From Isoperla grammatica (taxonomy: Eukaryota; Arthropoda; Insecta; Plecoptera; Perlodidae), in assembly GCA_945910005.1 (NCBI GenBank), contig OX246749.1:30453811-30517810 (forward strand): a DNA stretch of 64,000 nt, read 5' to 3'. A program made the position numbers and the translations under genes. Positions 21,461 through 32,905 of this stretch are shown piece by piece. Position 1 is the first letter of the stretch; every line of letters begins with the position of its first letter. The notes under the pieces were generated by a model. That model did not search any database. It saw nothing but the letters and a program-made list of their open reading frames with translations, and had not been told where the DNA came from.

Positions 21461-22281
21461 CACGCCAGGTCATCTGTGTGGGAGACCCTCGGGTCAGCAA
21501 ACACGCACATTTATCTATTGTGCTGATATATGATACATATAGAGCCCAGTGAAATTAGTATAGTTTGTTTATTTTTAGCGTGAATTCTAAAAAATTTAGC
21601 ACTATTTAGTTCAAAAAAGGCAAAATTTTAGTAATAATTAGTTTCTGTCTGAAATGAGGGTTATCTGAAATCGGAGTTACAAAATATTAAATGTGGTCCT
21701 AAAATTGTGATCAAAAAATGAATTATTTTTTGATTGAGATTGTTCATTGACACTATGGATACACGAAAACCTGAAATAGGAATAAGAACCAAATGGAAAT
21801 ACAGTGGAATGGAATGTTCAGGAAATTGATAAGATGTATTTTTTTCGCAATTTTTATGATTATTGCTTAAACTCGAGTAGAATTCGCCGTAATTAGCGTG
21901 AATTCGTATATTTCGCGCTTATCGCATGAAATGGAGATCTTGCTTAAATTCGCAAGATTAAAGCTTTTCGATCGATGTATAACTCTACCAAAGTTAAAGA
22001 ACTTACGCACAAAATTACATTTTTCATTTTCATTCAGAACGAAGAGAATTACAGTTAATGCAAATTACACGGGGCTCTTAATATACCATATGTTAAACAC
22101 ATGCCTAAAAATATCGGAGTACTAAGCAGGAGCAATAATGGAGTTTTTGCTACATATGAAAAGTGTTTAGGGGCCCAAATGTGCTAATATTCTTCAATAC
22201 TCAATATTAATATAAAACTAAAAAGTTAATGAAAAATGTAAAAACAACAGTTAATACAATACCATACAAGATGTGCATCTC
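21461..22281. other. No gene seen; probable intron of the RCC1-SIAH gene
   Basis: AT-rich sequence lying downstream of the splice donor at 22282-22287 on the minus strand. No further exon was recognised here. Confidence 0.45.
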
Positions 22282-22287
22282 ACTTAC
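22282..22287 (-). other. Splice donor ending the RCC1-SIAH exon
   Basis: The minus strand reads GGAT/GTAAGTGAG, a near-perfect 5' splice site. The 26 codons that stay open beyond it are AT-rich and hydrophobic and are most likely intron. Confidence 0.65.
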
Positions 22288-24255
22288 ATCCGTAGAGGCA
22301 TTGGAAGCAGTGTCGGCATTACCAATTGGTAAGCTTTGGAATTCTTGAGGACTAAGCAAAGACTTCATTTTATCAGCGAACCCTGTGGTTCCAAATTCCA
22401 CAATGTCCACTTGACAAATCAGGCTATCTTGTTGTAGAAAAGTGTCGAAACATTCCCCCTTTACATTCACACAGTTTGAAGAACTGAACATGTCTTCGAC
22501 GCTCTCGATGTCGGAACACAGGTTCCTGCGGTATGTAATGTGCACGTCTTCGGTGAATAGCGTGAGTTTGAACCTGAACGCGTGCCTGTCCTCGGGCGCG
22601 CCCACGTACCTGACGGCCACCCGGAACGTGCGCCCCTCCCCGTCGTACCCGCGATGTAGCGTGAACACTCTGCCGTGCGCCGCGAGCACGTCCGTGAGCA
22701 AGAGTCCGCACCGCTGCACAAACGTGCGTGGCAGGTCGGGCCACGTCCGGTCCGCGTGGGCCGAGAGGGCGTGACCCAGCATCGCTTCGGGCCGGCCCCT
22801 CCAACCGCCGCACTCCAGGGGACAGCCGTAGTCACGGCAGGGACAGACTGCACCGTGTCCCCCTAGCTCGCACGCGGGCATGCGCAGCAGGCATTCCGTG
22901 CACGGTAGCCGGATGTCGGTCATCAATCTCTCCAAGGTAAGACTCCTCCCAGTGGAGAACTGTCCGCGACACAGCGGGCAAACTGTGGTCCTGTCGTCAG
23001 ACCGGCAAGCGGTACATATGCTGTGCCCCGCGGTGCACAGGTATATCGGTGCGCACATGACCTTGTAGCACACGGGACACTCCAGTGTTCGCATTATGTT
23101 CTGCTCCCAGTCCGTTATGTCTTCCCCTACCTTTTCATCAATCCCTATCCCGCGCTGCGCTGAAGGTGCGACGATTGACGTGACCAACAGTAGTGAATAT
23201 CTTTCAGCAAAAGCCACCTGTTGAACCACCAGCCCCGGTGACTTCGGCAACAGAGTCGCCACCGAGAGGTTATTCTTTACCTGACCCAGTTCACCACTTG
23301 TTCCTTGGCCACACACAAACACATCTCCTGCCCGTGTCAACACCGCAGTGTGGTAAAATCCAGCGATAACCTGGGAGACAGTCTGGTCCTCTAGGCCAAT
23401 CATTCTAGTGGGGGCGGATCTTTTGAATGTGTCACCGGTACCCAACTGACCTTCATCATTACGACCCCAAGCCCAGGTCGTCCCATCGACTCCGAGGGCC
23501 ACAGTGTGGTTGTAACCACAGAACACGGCAGCCACGGCTGTTGACGGCACCGATACTTGTGTGAAGCTGGAACCGCTACCCACTGCACAAAGCCCAAGTT
23601 GACCACTGCTATAAGACCCAGCCGTCAAGAGGACCCCAGAGGCCGAGACAAGAGCTGTATTGCAGCCGCCACACGACATGTCAACGATGATCTCGGGGAG
23701 GTTGGGCACGCGAGTGAATGAGGTTACCTGGTTTGTATGACCGAGACCTAGTTGGCTGTAGTCGTTCCATCCACACACCCAGACCTTACCGCCTGTGTCA
23801 AGAACTACCGTGTGGCGCCACTCAGCAGCAACCTTCTTGATGAGCGGCAGACCGGCGACCAGGACGGGTGTGGGGGTGTCACAGGTGTTACCAAGGCCAA
23901 GCTGACCGCAGCCATTCCGCCCACACAAATACACCTCACCCCTGTCAGTGAGGAACACAGTGTATCCACGTCCACAAGCAGCCTGGGTTACACAAACAGT
24001 GCTGAGAGTGTCAACTAGCCTCGGCTCAGCGACCGAGCCTTCGTTCTTCATCTGTTCTGTGTCTTGTGTTACACAGAAGGTGTAGACGCGGCCAGACTCG
24101 CAGACAACTGCAGAGTGCTCATCACTGCAAGACACCTGAACGACGGTCTCGTCTTGGGAGAACGACACAATGCTCGATCCAGCAGGCAGGCCTCCACCCA
24201 ACACCAGGACACCAGGCTTGGTTATAACGAACCGAGCGTCATCGTTCTCAGCCAT
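22288..24255 (-). CDS. RCC1 propeller - RING - SIAH-type E3 ubiquitin ligase exon
   Basis: This exon encodes 656 residues from MAENDDARF to a splice donor. Residues ~15-365 hold six to seven RCC1 repeats (CGRNGCGQLGLGN, CGWNDYSQLGLGH, WGRNDEGQLGTGD), enough for a seven-bladed propeller. A C3HC4 RING at 393-429 has the SIAH spacing C-x2-C-x10-C-x3-H-x2-C-x2-C-x8-C-x2-C. A SIAH-like zinc finger follows (CTEC...CPCRDYGCPLEC...H...H), then a SINA/TRAF-like substrate domain near 490-620. By family knowledge RING and SIAH parts transfer ubiquitin from an E2, and RCC1 propellers bind proteins or chromatin. I do not recall this fusion as a standard architecture. The start was chosen because a splice acceptor lies just before it and the upstream open sequence runs into an LTR. 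Later exons were not found. Codon use becomes GC-rich in the RING-SIAH part. Confidence 0.9.
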
Positions 24256-24256
24256 C

Positions 24257-24280
24257 CTGCAACCAAGTGAGATGTTGGAT
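24257..24280 (-). other. Splice acceptor before the RCC1-SIAH start codon
   Basis: A pyrimidine-rich run ending CTTGGTTGCAG/G lies two bases before ATGGCT. If used, the upstream exon is 5' untranslated and lies beyond the gypsy element. Confidence 0.55.
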
Positions 24281-24360
24281 AGAGTTGAGGGATAATTCCA
24301 AGATAAATAAAAACTCAAATATCTTTGTTCATTTATAACTTTATATTTCATCCACACATC

Positions 24361-24566
24361 TGTTATAAGGGGTATTACACTATAGCTGATAGGAGAAACA
24401 ATTGAAACGGTTGATCACTTTTTACCTATGTATTTATTTCTCGCACAGAGGTTCCCCTCCACTCACATAGAGATACAGCCACAGTGCCACCCACACACAC
24501 ACTGGGCTCTCAACTACACTGCCTACTATTGGCGGGCTCTCACCGCCTTCTAAATATTTGATAACA
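24361..24566 (-). repeat. 3' LTR of gypsy element 2
   Basis: Nearly identical to 30669-30874; substitutions include CTCACC versus GTAATC near the plus-strand right end. Contains GAAATAAATAC (AATAAA signal) on the minus strand. No clean polypurine tract is visible next to it. Confidence 0.92.
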
Positions 24567-24696
24567 TTCGGCCGTTCTGACCAACAATCGACCTCGATTG
24601 ACATACTGATATTACATACAAATAAACAATACACTTGTTATTTAGTATCAGAGGTATGAATTACGACTAATTACTAAACTACATGTGACTTAACAT

Positions 24697-25155
24697 TTAA
24701 CTATAATCCTGTAAATAAGTCGGCCGTTTTTGCTGCCTTCTTGGTCTAGAGGAAGGTACGTTCTTCGTAGAGACGGCTTCAGGTATGTCATCGTCCGGAA
24801 TCAAGTCCATGAGGTTATCTTGTTCTTCCTCGACGTCTCCATCGTCGTCTTGGCTCTTGCATTTCCAAGACTTGAGTTGCGAGACATGGGCCGTTGTCGA
24901 GTAGAACCGTCCCCCGGTTTCTTGCTGCAACTGGGACACTCGATATGTGTCTCCTGGCAGTGCGGTGGTCACCACCAACGGTCCACGAAACTTGGGTTGA
25001 AGCTTGGTCGACTCCCCAGTGTGAGCCGGTGCTCTACGCATTACAACAATCTCTCCAACGTTATATTTTACTCCTGGGAAGGATTTCTTGTCAAAGTGTT
25101 CCTTATATTTACTTTGTTTTGAAAGAATTAGTTGCCTTGCCTCCTGCTGGAGCAT
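24697..25155 (-). pseudogene. Gypsy element 2 integrase C-terminal region
   Basis: The frame holds the end of integrase: a FDKKSFPGVKYNVGEIVVMR segment, then KFRGPLVV and YRVSQL, an SH3-like DNA-binding fold common to gypsy integrases. An acidic tail and a basic RPRRQQKRP end follow. It is one frame away from the catalytic core, so a small indel lies between about 25155 and 25200. The Met at its start is internal. Confidence 0.85.
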
Positions 25156-25847
25156 GTTGGGTGACTAATACTCTTCATTACCAGCCATGTGATTTGGCGT
25201 AGTATGCCGTCATGAAATCTTGGCATGTAGCCGTATAGTAACTCGAATGGAGTCTTGTCCGTTGTTTTGTTTACCGAGGTGTTCAGACACCTTTCTATGT
25301 GCTTGATGTTGCTATCCCAGTCTTTGTGACGCGGGTTCGCCATAGCCATAGCTATGACTGGTAGGACAGTCCGATTGACTCTTTCTACCTGGCCATTTGC
25401 TCTGGGGTGTCGCGTCGCATTCAAAACATGGGAGATGCCATTTGCTTGACAGTACTCACTAAAAGCACTGGACGTAAAACATGTCCCTCTGTCGGTTACG
25501 ATGGTCTTTGGTAGGCCCCTTTGAGTCACCAATTCGCTTAGACTCTTCAGCACGTACTTAGCCGACGTGTTTCGCGCAGGAAAGAGATGGACAAATTTAG
25601 TCAAGTTGTCTATAACAACTAGAAGTTCTGTATGTTGCTTTGAACTTTTAACAAAAGGCCCTAGATGGTCCATGTGTATTGTCTCATAAGGTCGCGTTCC
25701 TGGTGGAATCGGGTGAAGGAGTCCTGGCTTCTTTCCACTCGGTATTTTGTGAAGTAGGCATTCGACACATTGCGAGATATGTTGCTTTACATATCGTCGC
25801 ATGCCTCCAAACCAATAATGTTCTTGTATTTTTCTGATTGTTATGTC
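25128..25847 (-). pseudogene. Gypsy element 2 integrase core
   Basis: The zinc-binding C-x2-C (CVECLL) is followed by the catalytic core: Asp in HMDHLGPF, Asp in VTDRGTCF, Glu in NGQVERVN, giving a complete DD35E triad. The region is continuous in frame with the RNase H part except for a stop at 25848-25850. The right end runs out of frame near 25160. Confidence 0.88.
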
Positions 25848-26816
25848 TTATGAGAAGTGTCCGGTCAGATCGTGAAACTTCACTACTATACTTTTTCGCA
25901 TGGACTGTGGTATTATGAACAGCAACCTTTCCTTGTTGTTCACCAGTATAGACTTGAACAATAATCCATTTTTGAAATGAGTGTTCTTAACTCTGTTGAT
26001 ATCTTCTGCTGATCGTAGCTCTGCTGGTTTCTTTAGTATTTCATGGAGCTCTTGGAGTTTTTCGTCACCACGCTGCATCATCAGGATCTGGTCCTCCGTA
26101 GATAATGTGAGAAAAACTTCGAGATGGTCGGTGAAGTTGTTTTCGGTTTCTTGATCCACCTCCTCCGTCGGCGCACGACTCAATGCGTCCACGTGCTGCA
26201 TACTGTCGCCGGGACGGTGTTTCACTTCAAAGTTGAATTCCTGGAGTAGATCACACAATCGAGCAATTACAGGATTCTGTGTTCGCTGCTCATTCATATA
26301 GATCAAGGAACGACAACCAGTGACAATTGTAAAGTCGATTCCAAGAAGGAATCCTCGTAGGCGAGTCACAGCCCAAGCAATGGCCATTAACTCGAGTCGC
26401 GATGAATGGTAGTGTTTTTCGGCTCCACTTGTTTTCTTGCTAATGCAGTACACAAGTTGCATCTTTCCATCTGATCCCTCCTGCAGAAGCATGCCAGCAA
26501 GACCTTGACTACTTGCATCTGTGTGAAGTTCGGTAACTGCCTTAGGGTTGTACAAGGCTAGTACTGGTGCTTCCGTTAGAGACTTCTTCAAATCATTAAA
26601 AGCAACCTCTTGCTCAGTTGACCAAATAAACGGTTGGTCCTTGTGAGTTAGTCTCGACATCGGCTCTGCTCTTGGCGCATAGTGACTGATGAAGCGTCGG
26701 AAGAAGCTCGTTAAGCCTAAGAATCGCCTAACGCCATGTACTGGTGGCGGAAACTTAGCAATTGCTTCAGTCTTTCGATGACCAGGTTTGATTTGCCCTT
26801 CAGAAATAACGAATCC
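25848..26816 (-). pseudogene. Gypsy element 2 RT C-terminus and RNase H
   Basis: The RT thumb (VRRFLGLTSFFRRF) leads into RNase H with HTDASSQGLAG. Where the family normally has a catalytic Asp near the end of the domain, this copy reads IVTGCRSL, so that residue appears lost. The next part starts the integrase HHCC domain (FHDLTGH). Both borders are single in-frame stops (26817-26819 and 25848-25850). Confidence 0.85.
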
Positions 26817-28260
26817 TTAATACTCTATCTTCCTTTTTCCAAATTCACATTTTGATACCTTCATTGTCAACTTTGGTTCTCTGATTGCATTGAAGACAGC
26901 TCTCAATTTTATCATCATTTCCGGCCAATCTTTTGCTGGTATCAACATATCGTCAAGGTAACACAATGCTACAGAATTTCTCAACGGACCCAAGACTCGA
27001 TTCATGAGTCTTTGGAATACTGCAGGTCCATTTGTCAACCCAAACATTAGTCTTTCGAATTGTCCGGTTTCATCAGGTGTGATGAAAGCCGTCTTTTGTT
27101 TCGCTTCTTCACTAAGAGGAATTTGAAGATATCCATGGGCAAGATCTATTACCGTAAATAGTCTACCCTCTGAAAGAAGTTCAAGCTGATCATCTATATT
27201 TGGCAATGGGTAATGGTCTTTTACTGTGTGCTGGTTGAGCCGTCTGTAATCGACCACTAACCTCTGCTCCCCCGTTTTCTTCTTCACTAGAAGGACGGGA
27301 GTAGCGTACGGGGAACACGTTTCCGTCACTATCCCATGCTTTTTCCAGTCTTCAACAATAGTTTTTATGGTCTCACGTTCAGCTGCGTTGGTCTTGAAGG
27401 GTCTGCATGCCACTGGAGTACTACCTGGTTTCTCTATTATCTCCATGGTTGCCATATTGGTGCAACCAAGCTCCCCCAAGTTGTTGGCAAAACAGCCTCT
27501 ATATTCGTTTAATAGAGAGAAAAGTTCTTCTTGTTGAGTGGTACTTATTCCCACACCAACCTTAATATCTTCAACAGTCAACGGGTCCTTATGACGTTGA
27601 GATACATCTTCAGTTTTACCACTCGTTTCTTCTTGTACATTAAGGGGAATCTTATCGAGGCACTGTCCCTTCACTAGCGTTACGTCCTTCTTGCTGTCAT
27701 TACTAACTGGGATTATAAGATCCCCCTTAAGGTTCTCAACAACAGGTTCGGTCACTACATGAACAAAGTTTATGGAGTTGTTCTGCAACACTTGTTCTTT
27801 TGCTGCTGTTAATTTTACGGTTTGCTTGATATCGTCCACGATCAGGTCTCTGAACGGTACATCAGTGCGATATCCAAACTTGAAAACATCGTCGATACGC
27901 ACGTAAGCAATGTAGGGCAATTCAGTATATGTTCTTCCTACCAAAACTTCAACGGACTGGGTGTTGTCTGGAACTACCAGTAGTAAAACATCGTTCCCTA
28001 CCACATCGTCAATTTCGATGGTTGTCATTGCCTCTCCTAGGACTTTCACTGGATCCAGGTTCACATGGCCAAACCCGTGCAATGTTTTTGACGAAGGGCT
28101 AATTTCTAACCCACACTTTATGGCGGCACTTGCTTGGATGGTACACGAAGAACTGCCCGTATCTATCAATGATAGAACTTTCGTGTTTCCAATTTTCGTT
28201 TCCTTGAGCAGCTTGCTCAGCGGATGATCATTCTGATGAATGTTTGTGGCGACAACATTC
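26817..28260 (-). pseudogene. Gypsy element 2 protease and reverse transcriptase
   Basis: The protease motif LIDTGSSS lies near 28165 and is followed by a long linker. RT then shows RPFKTNAAERETI, VVDYRRLNQHT and the catalytic YLDDML. The RT is otherwise intact for ~450 residues. A stop at about 28261-28263 separates it from gag in the same frame, and may be either native or a mutation. Confidence 0.88.
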
Positions 28261-28263
28261 TAA

Positions 28264-29543
28264 CTACTCGTTTGGTCTGGTTTTACAGTTTGACGTGGCT
28301 GTGGACAATTATGATGTGAATGACCTTCTTGGCCACAGTTCCGGCACTTATACGGCCGTTTCGGTTGGTTACAATCACGTGCTATGTGCCCCTTCTTTGA
28401 ACAGTTGTAACATTTCACTACTCGTTTCTCAGAGTGAGTTCCTGATGGCTGTTAGGCGGTAGCTGCAGGTTGACTGACTGCGCTTGCCGTAGTACTCTTG
28501 TTTACGTTTGGGCTTGGCTTACTCGATACGAACTGATTTCTTGGCTTATTGTCATTTACAGCTCTTTCTCGGCCAATCCTTTCCGATCGTTGCGTATCAA
28601 CTTCCTCAAACGCTCGCAAGTCCTCCAACAAGTCATCACTGTTCGTATGGCTTCTCGCCATCAACACATCGCACAGTGATTTGGACTACAGTCCGATTAA
28701 CAACTGATTTTTCGTATCACTAAACTCTAGTTCTAGCTCTTGACACAACAAGATTTTCTCATGAAAATATTCGTGAATGTTCTCTCCTTTCTTCTGAGTT
28801 TGATCTTGCATTTTCCTCCACCTTTCTGGAAGACTTGTTCCTCCGATGAAAGTTCTCCTGAACTGCTGTTCAAAGTCGGTCCAGTCTCTGAAGATTCGAC
28901 TACTATACCAGTTGCTGGCTGCGCCTAACAAATGAGTTCGAGCACTCTCCAATTTCAAACTATCTGGCCAGAGATGCAGCTCTGCCGTAGTTTTGATAGC
29001 TCGGAGCCATTGTCTTGCCTTGACACTATTTCCATCTCCTTGAAAATTAGGTACGGCTTGATTTAGGTCCGGCATGATTTGAAAGTCTGGTGTAGACCTT
29101 GCAAGTTGGTTATTCGTTAAACCTTTAATCAACGCTGCCATCTGCTCGTCCCGCCTCCGGTTTTCTTCATCTCGGCGCCTGTTATCGTCCATCCACATTT
29201 GTAGTAGGACTTCGGTACTAATACCCGCATTTGGAAATGGTTGATTGGTGCGAGCAGGCGGTTGCCAATTTGGGGGGCGTCTCCAGGAGCCTGGTTGATG
29301 GGTTGCGTTCAAGTTCATCACAGGAGGAGAATATCCGGGTTGAGCTCGAAACCCTTGCGGTGACGGTGTGTGGACACCATCTTGCTGTCGCACGTCCTGT
29401 TGCGATTGTCGAAATCCAGGGGGTGCTGACATTCCTTGATTTGATTCTTGACCAGCCCTCAGGGCTTCACTGCTGACACTCGACAGCATATTGAGTGCAG
29501 ACATGTTTTGTTCGTAGTCGATGGGTCTTTTATTCGGAAACAT
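28264..29543 (-). pseudogene. Gypsy element 2 gag
   Basis: The capsid-like domain includes LHLWPDSLKLESARTHL and ASNWY followed by FEQQFRRTF, typical of the retrotransposon gag family. Downstream in the same frame are two zinc knuckles near 28330-28412 ([14 protein letters not shown] and [14 protein letters not shown]). Two stops interrupt the frame (28686-28688 and 28452-28454). The N-terminal third is Pro/Gln/Arg-rich and the start is MFPNKRP. Confidence 0.88.
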
Positions 29544-30655
29544 GGTTAATTGACAACGTGTTCACACTGAGTTTCGGAATGTCAAATTAACAATGTACAC
29601 ACATACTACGAGATCTAATGGTGTCACACAGACAAGAGTTTTTTTAATAATAATTAGTACAACAACTAATTAAAATACCCCGATTAACATATATCAACGA
29701 ATACAGGGTAGAATTGATGCACACAGCATTGGCATTAATATCTAACAAGCTACTGTACGAGAATATTACACCAAATGAATTTTCACACAGAAAACAAGTA
29801 TGTCACAAGTGACAAAACTAAAACAAGAACAAAATTTGCAGACAATGATTAAACAACTAGGCCTACTATAGCCACCATATAAGACATCGAAATTACCATA
29901 AACACTTCACAGGTAATAATAGTAGGCTAATGTTAATGCTTAGTTAAACAAGAAAAAGAATAACTGGTACACCACTTCTTATTATTAATATGGGCACAGT
30001 TAAAACCATTTAGAGTAGATCGACTCAATACTCAAATTGTTCTTAAACATAGAGCAATGCACACAGCACTCCAAAATCGTGAAATGGTCTTGCACACAGC
30101 AATCAATTTAAAGTTCGTTCACACAGAAGGGCTACTTAATTTGGGGCATCAGGAGATTGACTTGACATCTTGAGTCACGCCCACGGCACGATCCACGTGG
30201 TCCAGTTGTCATCCGTTGCCGACGATACGTAATAGTTTTCAAAACATCACCCAGGTGGCAGCACGTCACGTGTAGAGGTAGTCACGTGTCACAGTCGAAA
30301 CCGGATATCTCGAAAGGTCGATCAAGTAGTTTTGTGACGTATGGCAAGTGCGGATTCGAGGTGGCAGTGGCAAAATTTAGCGCCAAAACGAGCGTGCACC
30401 AAGCCTCCTTGGCGTGCACATAACCTCAAATTCTTCACTAGCGAAGTTAATCAGCCTTACTATGATTATGAGGATGACACTAAATGTCTTCTCATTTGAC
30501 ACGGACTAAAGTCTTTTGTCTGCGCACTGTTTCGTCGATGAAGTTTTAGGCTATTCACAAATACCTTGGTACAGTGGGGTAGACCCAGTTCTTGGCCACA
30601 TGGTCAAGGCCTCCGTGTTCAACAGTCTTCATTTATGTGGTTGTAGATACATGAT
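29544..30655 (-). other. Leader region of gypsy element 2
   Basis: Roughly 1.1 kb lies between the primer site and gag with no long frame. It is the untranslated leader by position. Confidence 0.7.
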
Positions 30656-30668
30656 ATCCCACTTCTGA
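30656..30668 (-). other. Primer binding site of gypsy element 2 (tRNA-Leu-like)
   Basis: Immediately inside the 5' LTR the minus strand reads TCAGAAGTGGGAT. This resembles the complement of the acceptor/T-arm end of animal tRNA-Leu minus its CCA-proximal bases. The match to tRNA-Leu is from family knowledge and untested. Confidence 0.55.
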
Positions 30669-30874
30669 TGCTATAAGGGGTATTACACTATAGCTGATAG
30701 GAGAAACAATTGAAACGGTTGATCACTTTTTACCTATGTATTTATTTCTCGCACAGAGGTTCTCCTCCACTCACATAGAGATCCAGCCACAGTGCCACCC
30801 ACACACACACTGGGCTCTCAACTACACTGCCTACTATTGGCGGGCTGTAATCGCCTTCTAAATATTTGATTACA
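30669..30874 (-). repeat. 5' LTR of gypsy element 2
   Basis: Partner of 24361-24566, of the same length. Confidence 0.92.
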
Positions 30875-30878
30875 CATC

Positions 30879-31218
30879 GTTTCGATTAGCCAAGTTACAA
30901 ACATGTGGGATTTAAAACCCAAATATAGTACACCTTGTTTTTACGTCGGCTGATACTTCGTCATTCGCATTATCACGTCGTTTTAATAAAGACCTGGCGA
31001 AACCCCATAAGACGCAATGTTAATTTTCTCTTGATAATACGTTGCCTGATATAACATCGAATGCTATAGTACGTCCCTAAATTAACGTCTCTACATTAGT
31101 TAAACAATTTATATAACGTCGTTCCAGATAAAATTCCTGTTTTTACAATGGAATTTTGCTGCTAGTTTACTCCTCATCCTCCCCCCTCAACAACCCTCCG
31201 CGCGGCGAAACTGGACTC
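30879..31218. other. No gene seen
   Basis: AT-rich non-coding sequence with several ATATAACGTC-like words; see rejected items. Confidence 0.45.
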
Positions 31219-31219
31219 A

Positions 31220-31392
31220 GATAGCTGGCCCCAGGCGGGTGACTCACAGCCAGCCTGCCGGCCAGCGCTTTGTTGCCTTTTATCTGTGTCTAATACATTG
31301 TCTCAGGTAGCGGGCCCAGGGTGGGTGACTCACAGCCAGCCTGCCGGCCAGCGCTTTGTTGCCTTTTATCTGTATCGAATACATCGTCTCGA
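31220..31392. repeat. Tandem duplication, 86-bp unit x2
   Basis: GGGTGACTCACAGCCAGCCT occurs at 31237 and 31323, and each is followed by the same CTTTGTTGCCTTTTATCTGT segment. Confidence 0.85.
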
Positions 31393-31589
31393 CATGGAAT
31401 CAAAATGGAAATAAACCAGTTTATCACTCGTGAGATAGGCATAATCTTTAAAGCACTGGATGGTCATGTTATCTGCTCTTTGATAAGGGCGGTGACAGCA
31501 GACTGTACAATAGCGCTGGCCAAATTAAAAGCGTTTAGGCCTTGTAACGCTCGGAAAAGCGCTAGGCTGTCCGCTGGGTTTTCCGCTCG

Positions 31590-32566
31590 TCACTAACTTC
31601 CCGTACCGACCGGACCGGGGCCGGTAATAAAGTTACCTATCCAAGCAGGGGAGTCGGTAACGAGTTTGCGACGAGACCGCTAGGTACCGGTTAGCCGGGC
31701 GGAGACGAAGAATGATCCCGCAGTACGGAACACGGGTCGACCCCTGAAGCGAGATAGTTGTCTGAGCCGACGATATTAGCTCACGCAAAAGGGGGTGGAT
31801 GAGCGACGCCATGCGGCGTAAAGAAGGAAGAGAACGCCGTCGTACGTAACTACCCAGAGACTGGTGAGTGTTTGAGACTAAATTATTGGGACATAATTAA
31901 CGTGACTTGATAACGTGATTGGATAACGTGAATTGGTAACGGGATAAACATACCTAACGTGACCTTGAGTGGGGACCTCACCCATCCGGAGGGTTTAGAG
32001 GTATAATCAACACCAAACTAATCATAGACGTTACAGGGACGTAGTGTGGGGCTACCCCGCATCTCACCAGCTTGCAAGAGATCGACGCGACCTCGCTTCT
32101 AGGATGACGCTGCTCACGAGAGCCTATGGAGGGCGCCCCTGGGGCCACCACCCAGGGAGTCACCTCAACTGACGTCTCAGCCGACCACGACCGACGCTTA
32201 CGACGCCGACTCAGGAGGAAACCCCTTGGGGACCCCACCCAAGGTAGCCCACGCTGGACGACGCCTCTCAGGGCTCCCATCACCTCGAACGTCTCGACGC
32301 GACGATCTGCGCCGTCGCTGGACATCGTCAGCGCAACGCAGGTCTCGTTAAAGCCGTGAAAGCCAGAAAAGGGGCGGTTTCCAAGATGGCCGCCGGCCAA
32401 CGCCCTGTCTCCGTGTCTGACCATTAAGACCCTCTTATTTGAAATTATCTTTGTACCCTCCCTTCAGGACTTGGTCATCCCTGTGACAAGGCGAGGAAGA
32501 ACGCTAGAACTTTACTCTTAAGGACGTCCATCTGAGTCCTCGTTGTATAGTACGGAGGGTACCCAA
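31590..32566. other. GC-rich block of unknown nature
   Basis: The composition rises sharply above the AT-rich surroundings, with many CpGs. At 31889-31960 the word TAACGTGA recurs about every 15 bp. A 148-codon open frame on the minus strand (31978-32424) has no domain I recognise and could be a consequence of GC content. The block may be the interior of an unclassified mobile element. Confidence 0.4.
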
Positions 32567-32905
32567 CGTTTTCGAGTATGCCCCCTATGGGATACGTGTA
32601 AATTGTACTGTAGCTACGTCTTATCCTTTTCGAGTATGCCCCCTATGGGATACGTGTTAATTGTACTGTAGGTACGTCTTATCCTTTTCGAGTATGCCCA
32701 CTATGGGATACGTGTCAATTGTACTATAGGTACGTCTTGCCTTGTAATTTTCTAGTATGCACCCTATTGGATACGGCTCAATTGTACTATAGGTACGCCC
32801 ATGTAATTTTCGAGTATGCCCCCTATGGGGTACGTGTGAACGAGGTACGTAAGATAAGCTTACGTGTGGAGGTATGCCCGCTGGGTTACACGTCATGTAC
32901 ACGCC
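32567..32905. repeat. ~59-bp minisatellite, five to six units
   Basis: TTTCGAGTATGCCC(C/A)CTATGG recurs near 32570, 32628, 32687, 32750 and 32807, with a degraded sixth unit at about 32870. Each unit continues with ATTGTACT(G/A)TAG and TACGTCTT. Confidence 0.88.

Larger units (their letters stand above)
24361..30874 (-). mobile_element. Full-length but decayed Ty3/gypsy retrotransposon (element 2)
   Basis: The 6514-bp element has 206-bp LTRs (TG(T/C)TATAAGG...TAACA/TTACA) and the 4-bp duplicate CATC at 24357-24360 and 30875-30878. Gag, protease, RT, RNase H and integrase follow on the minus strand. At least four in-frame stops and one frameshift interrupt the coding region. It belongs to a different lineage from elements 1 and 3: it has a YLDD active site and a tRNA-Leu-like primer site. 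It lies about 105 bp upstream of the RCC1-SIAH coding exon, in the same orientation. Confidence 0.93.

Noticed and set aside
24256..24357. 34 extra N-terminal residues (MWMKYK...) for the RCC1-SIAH protein
   Set aside because: They cross a splice acceptor and begin inside the CATC target duplicate of gypsy element 2, so the upstream Met is a coincidence of the insertion site.
31978..32424. 148-residue minus-strand frame as a gene
   Set aside because: No domain recognised; high GC makes stop codons rare there, and overlapping frames on the other strand are also open. Kept only as a finding about the block.
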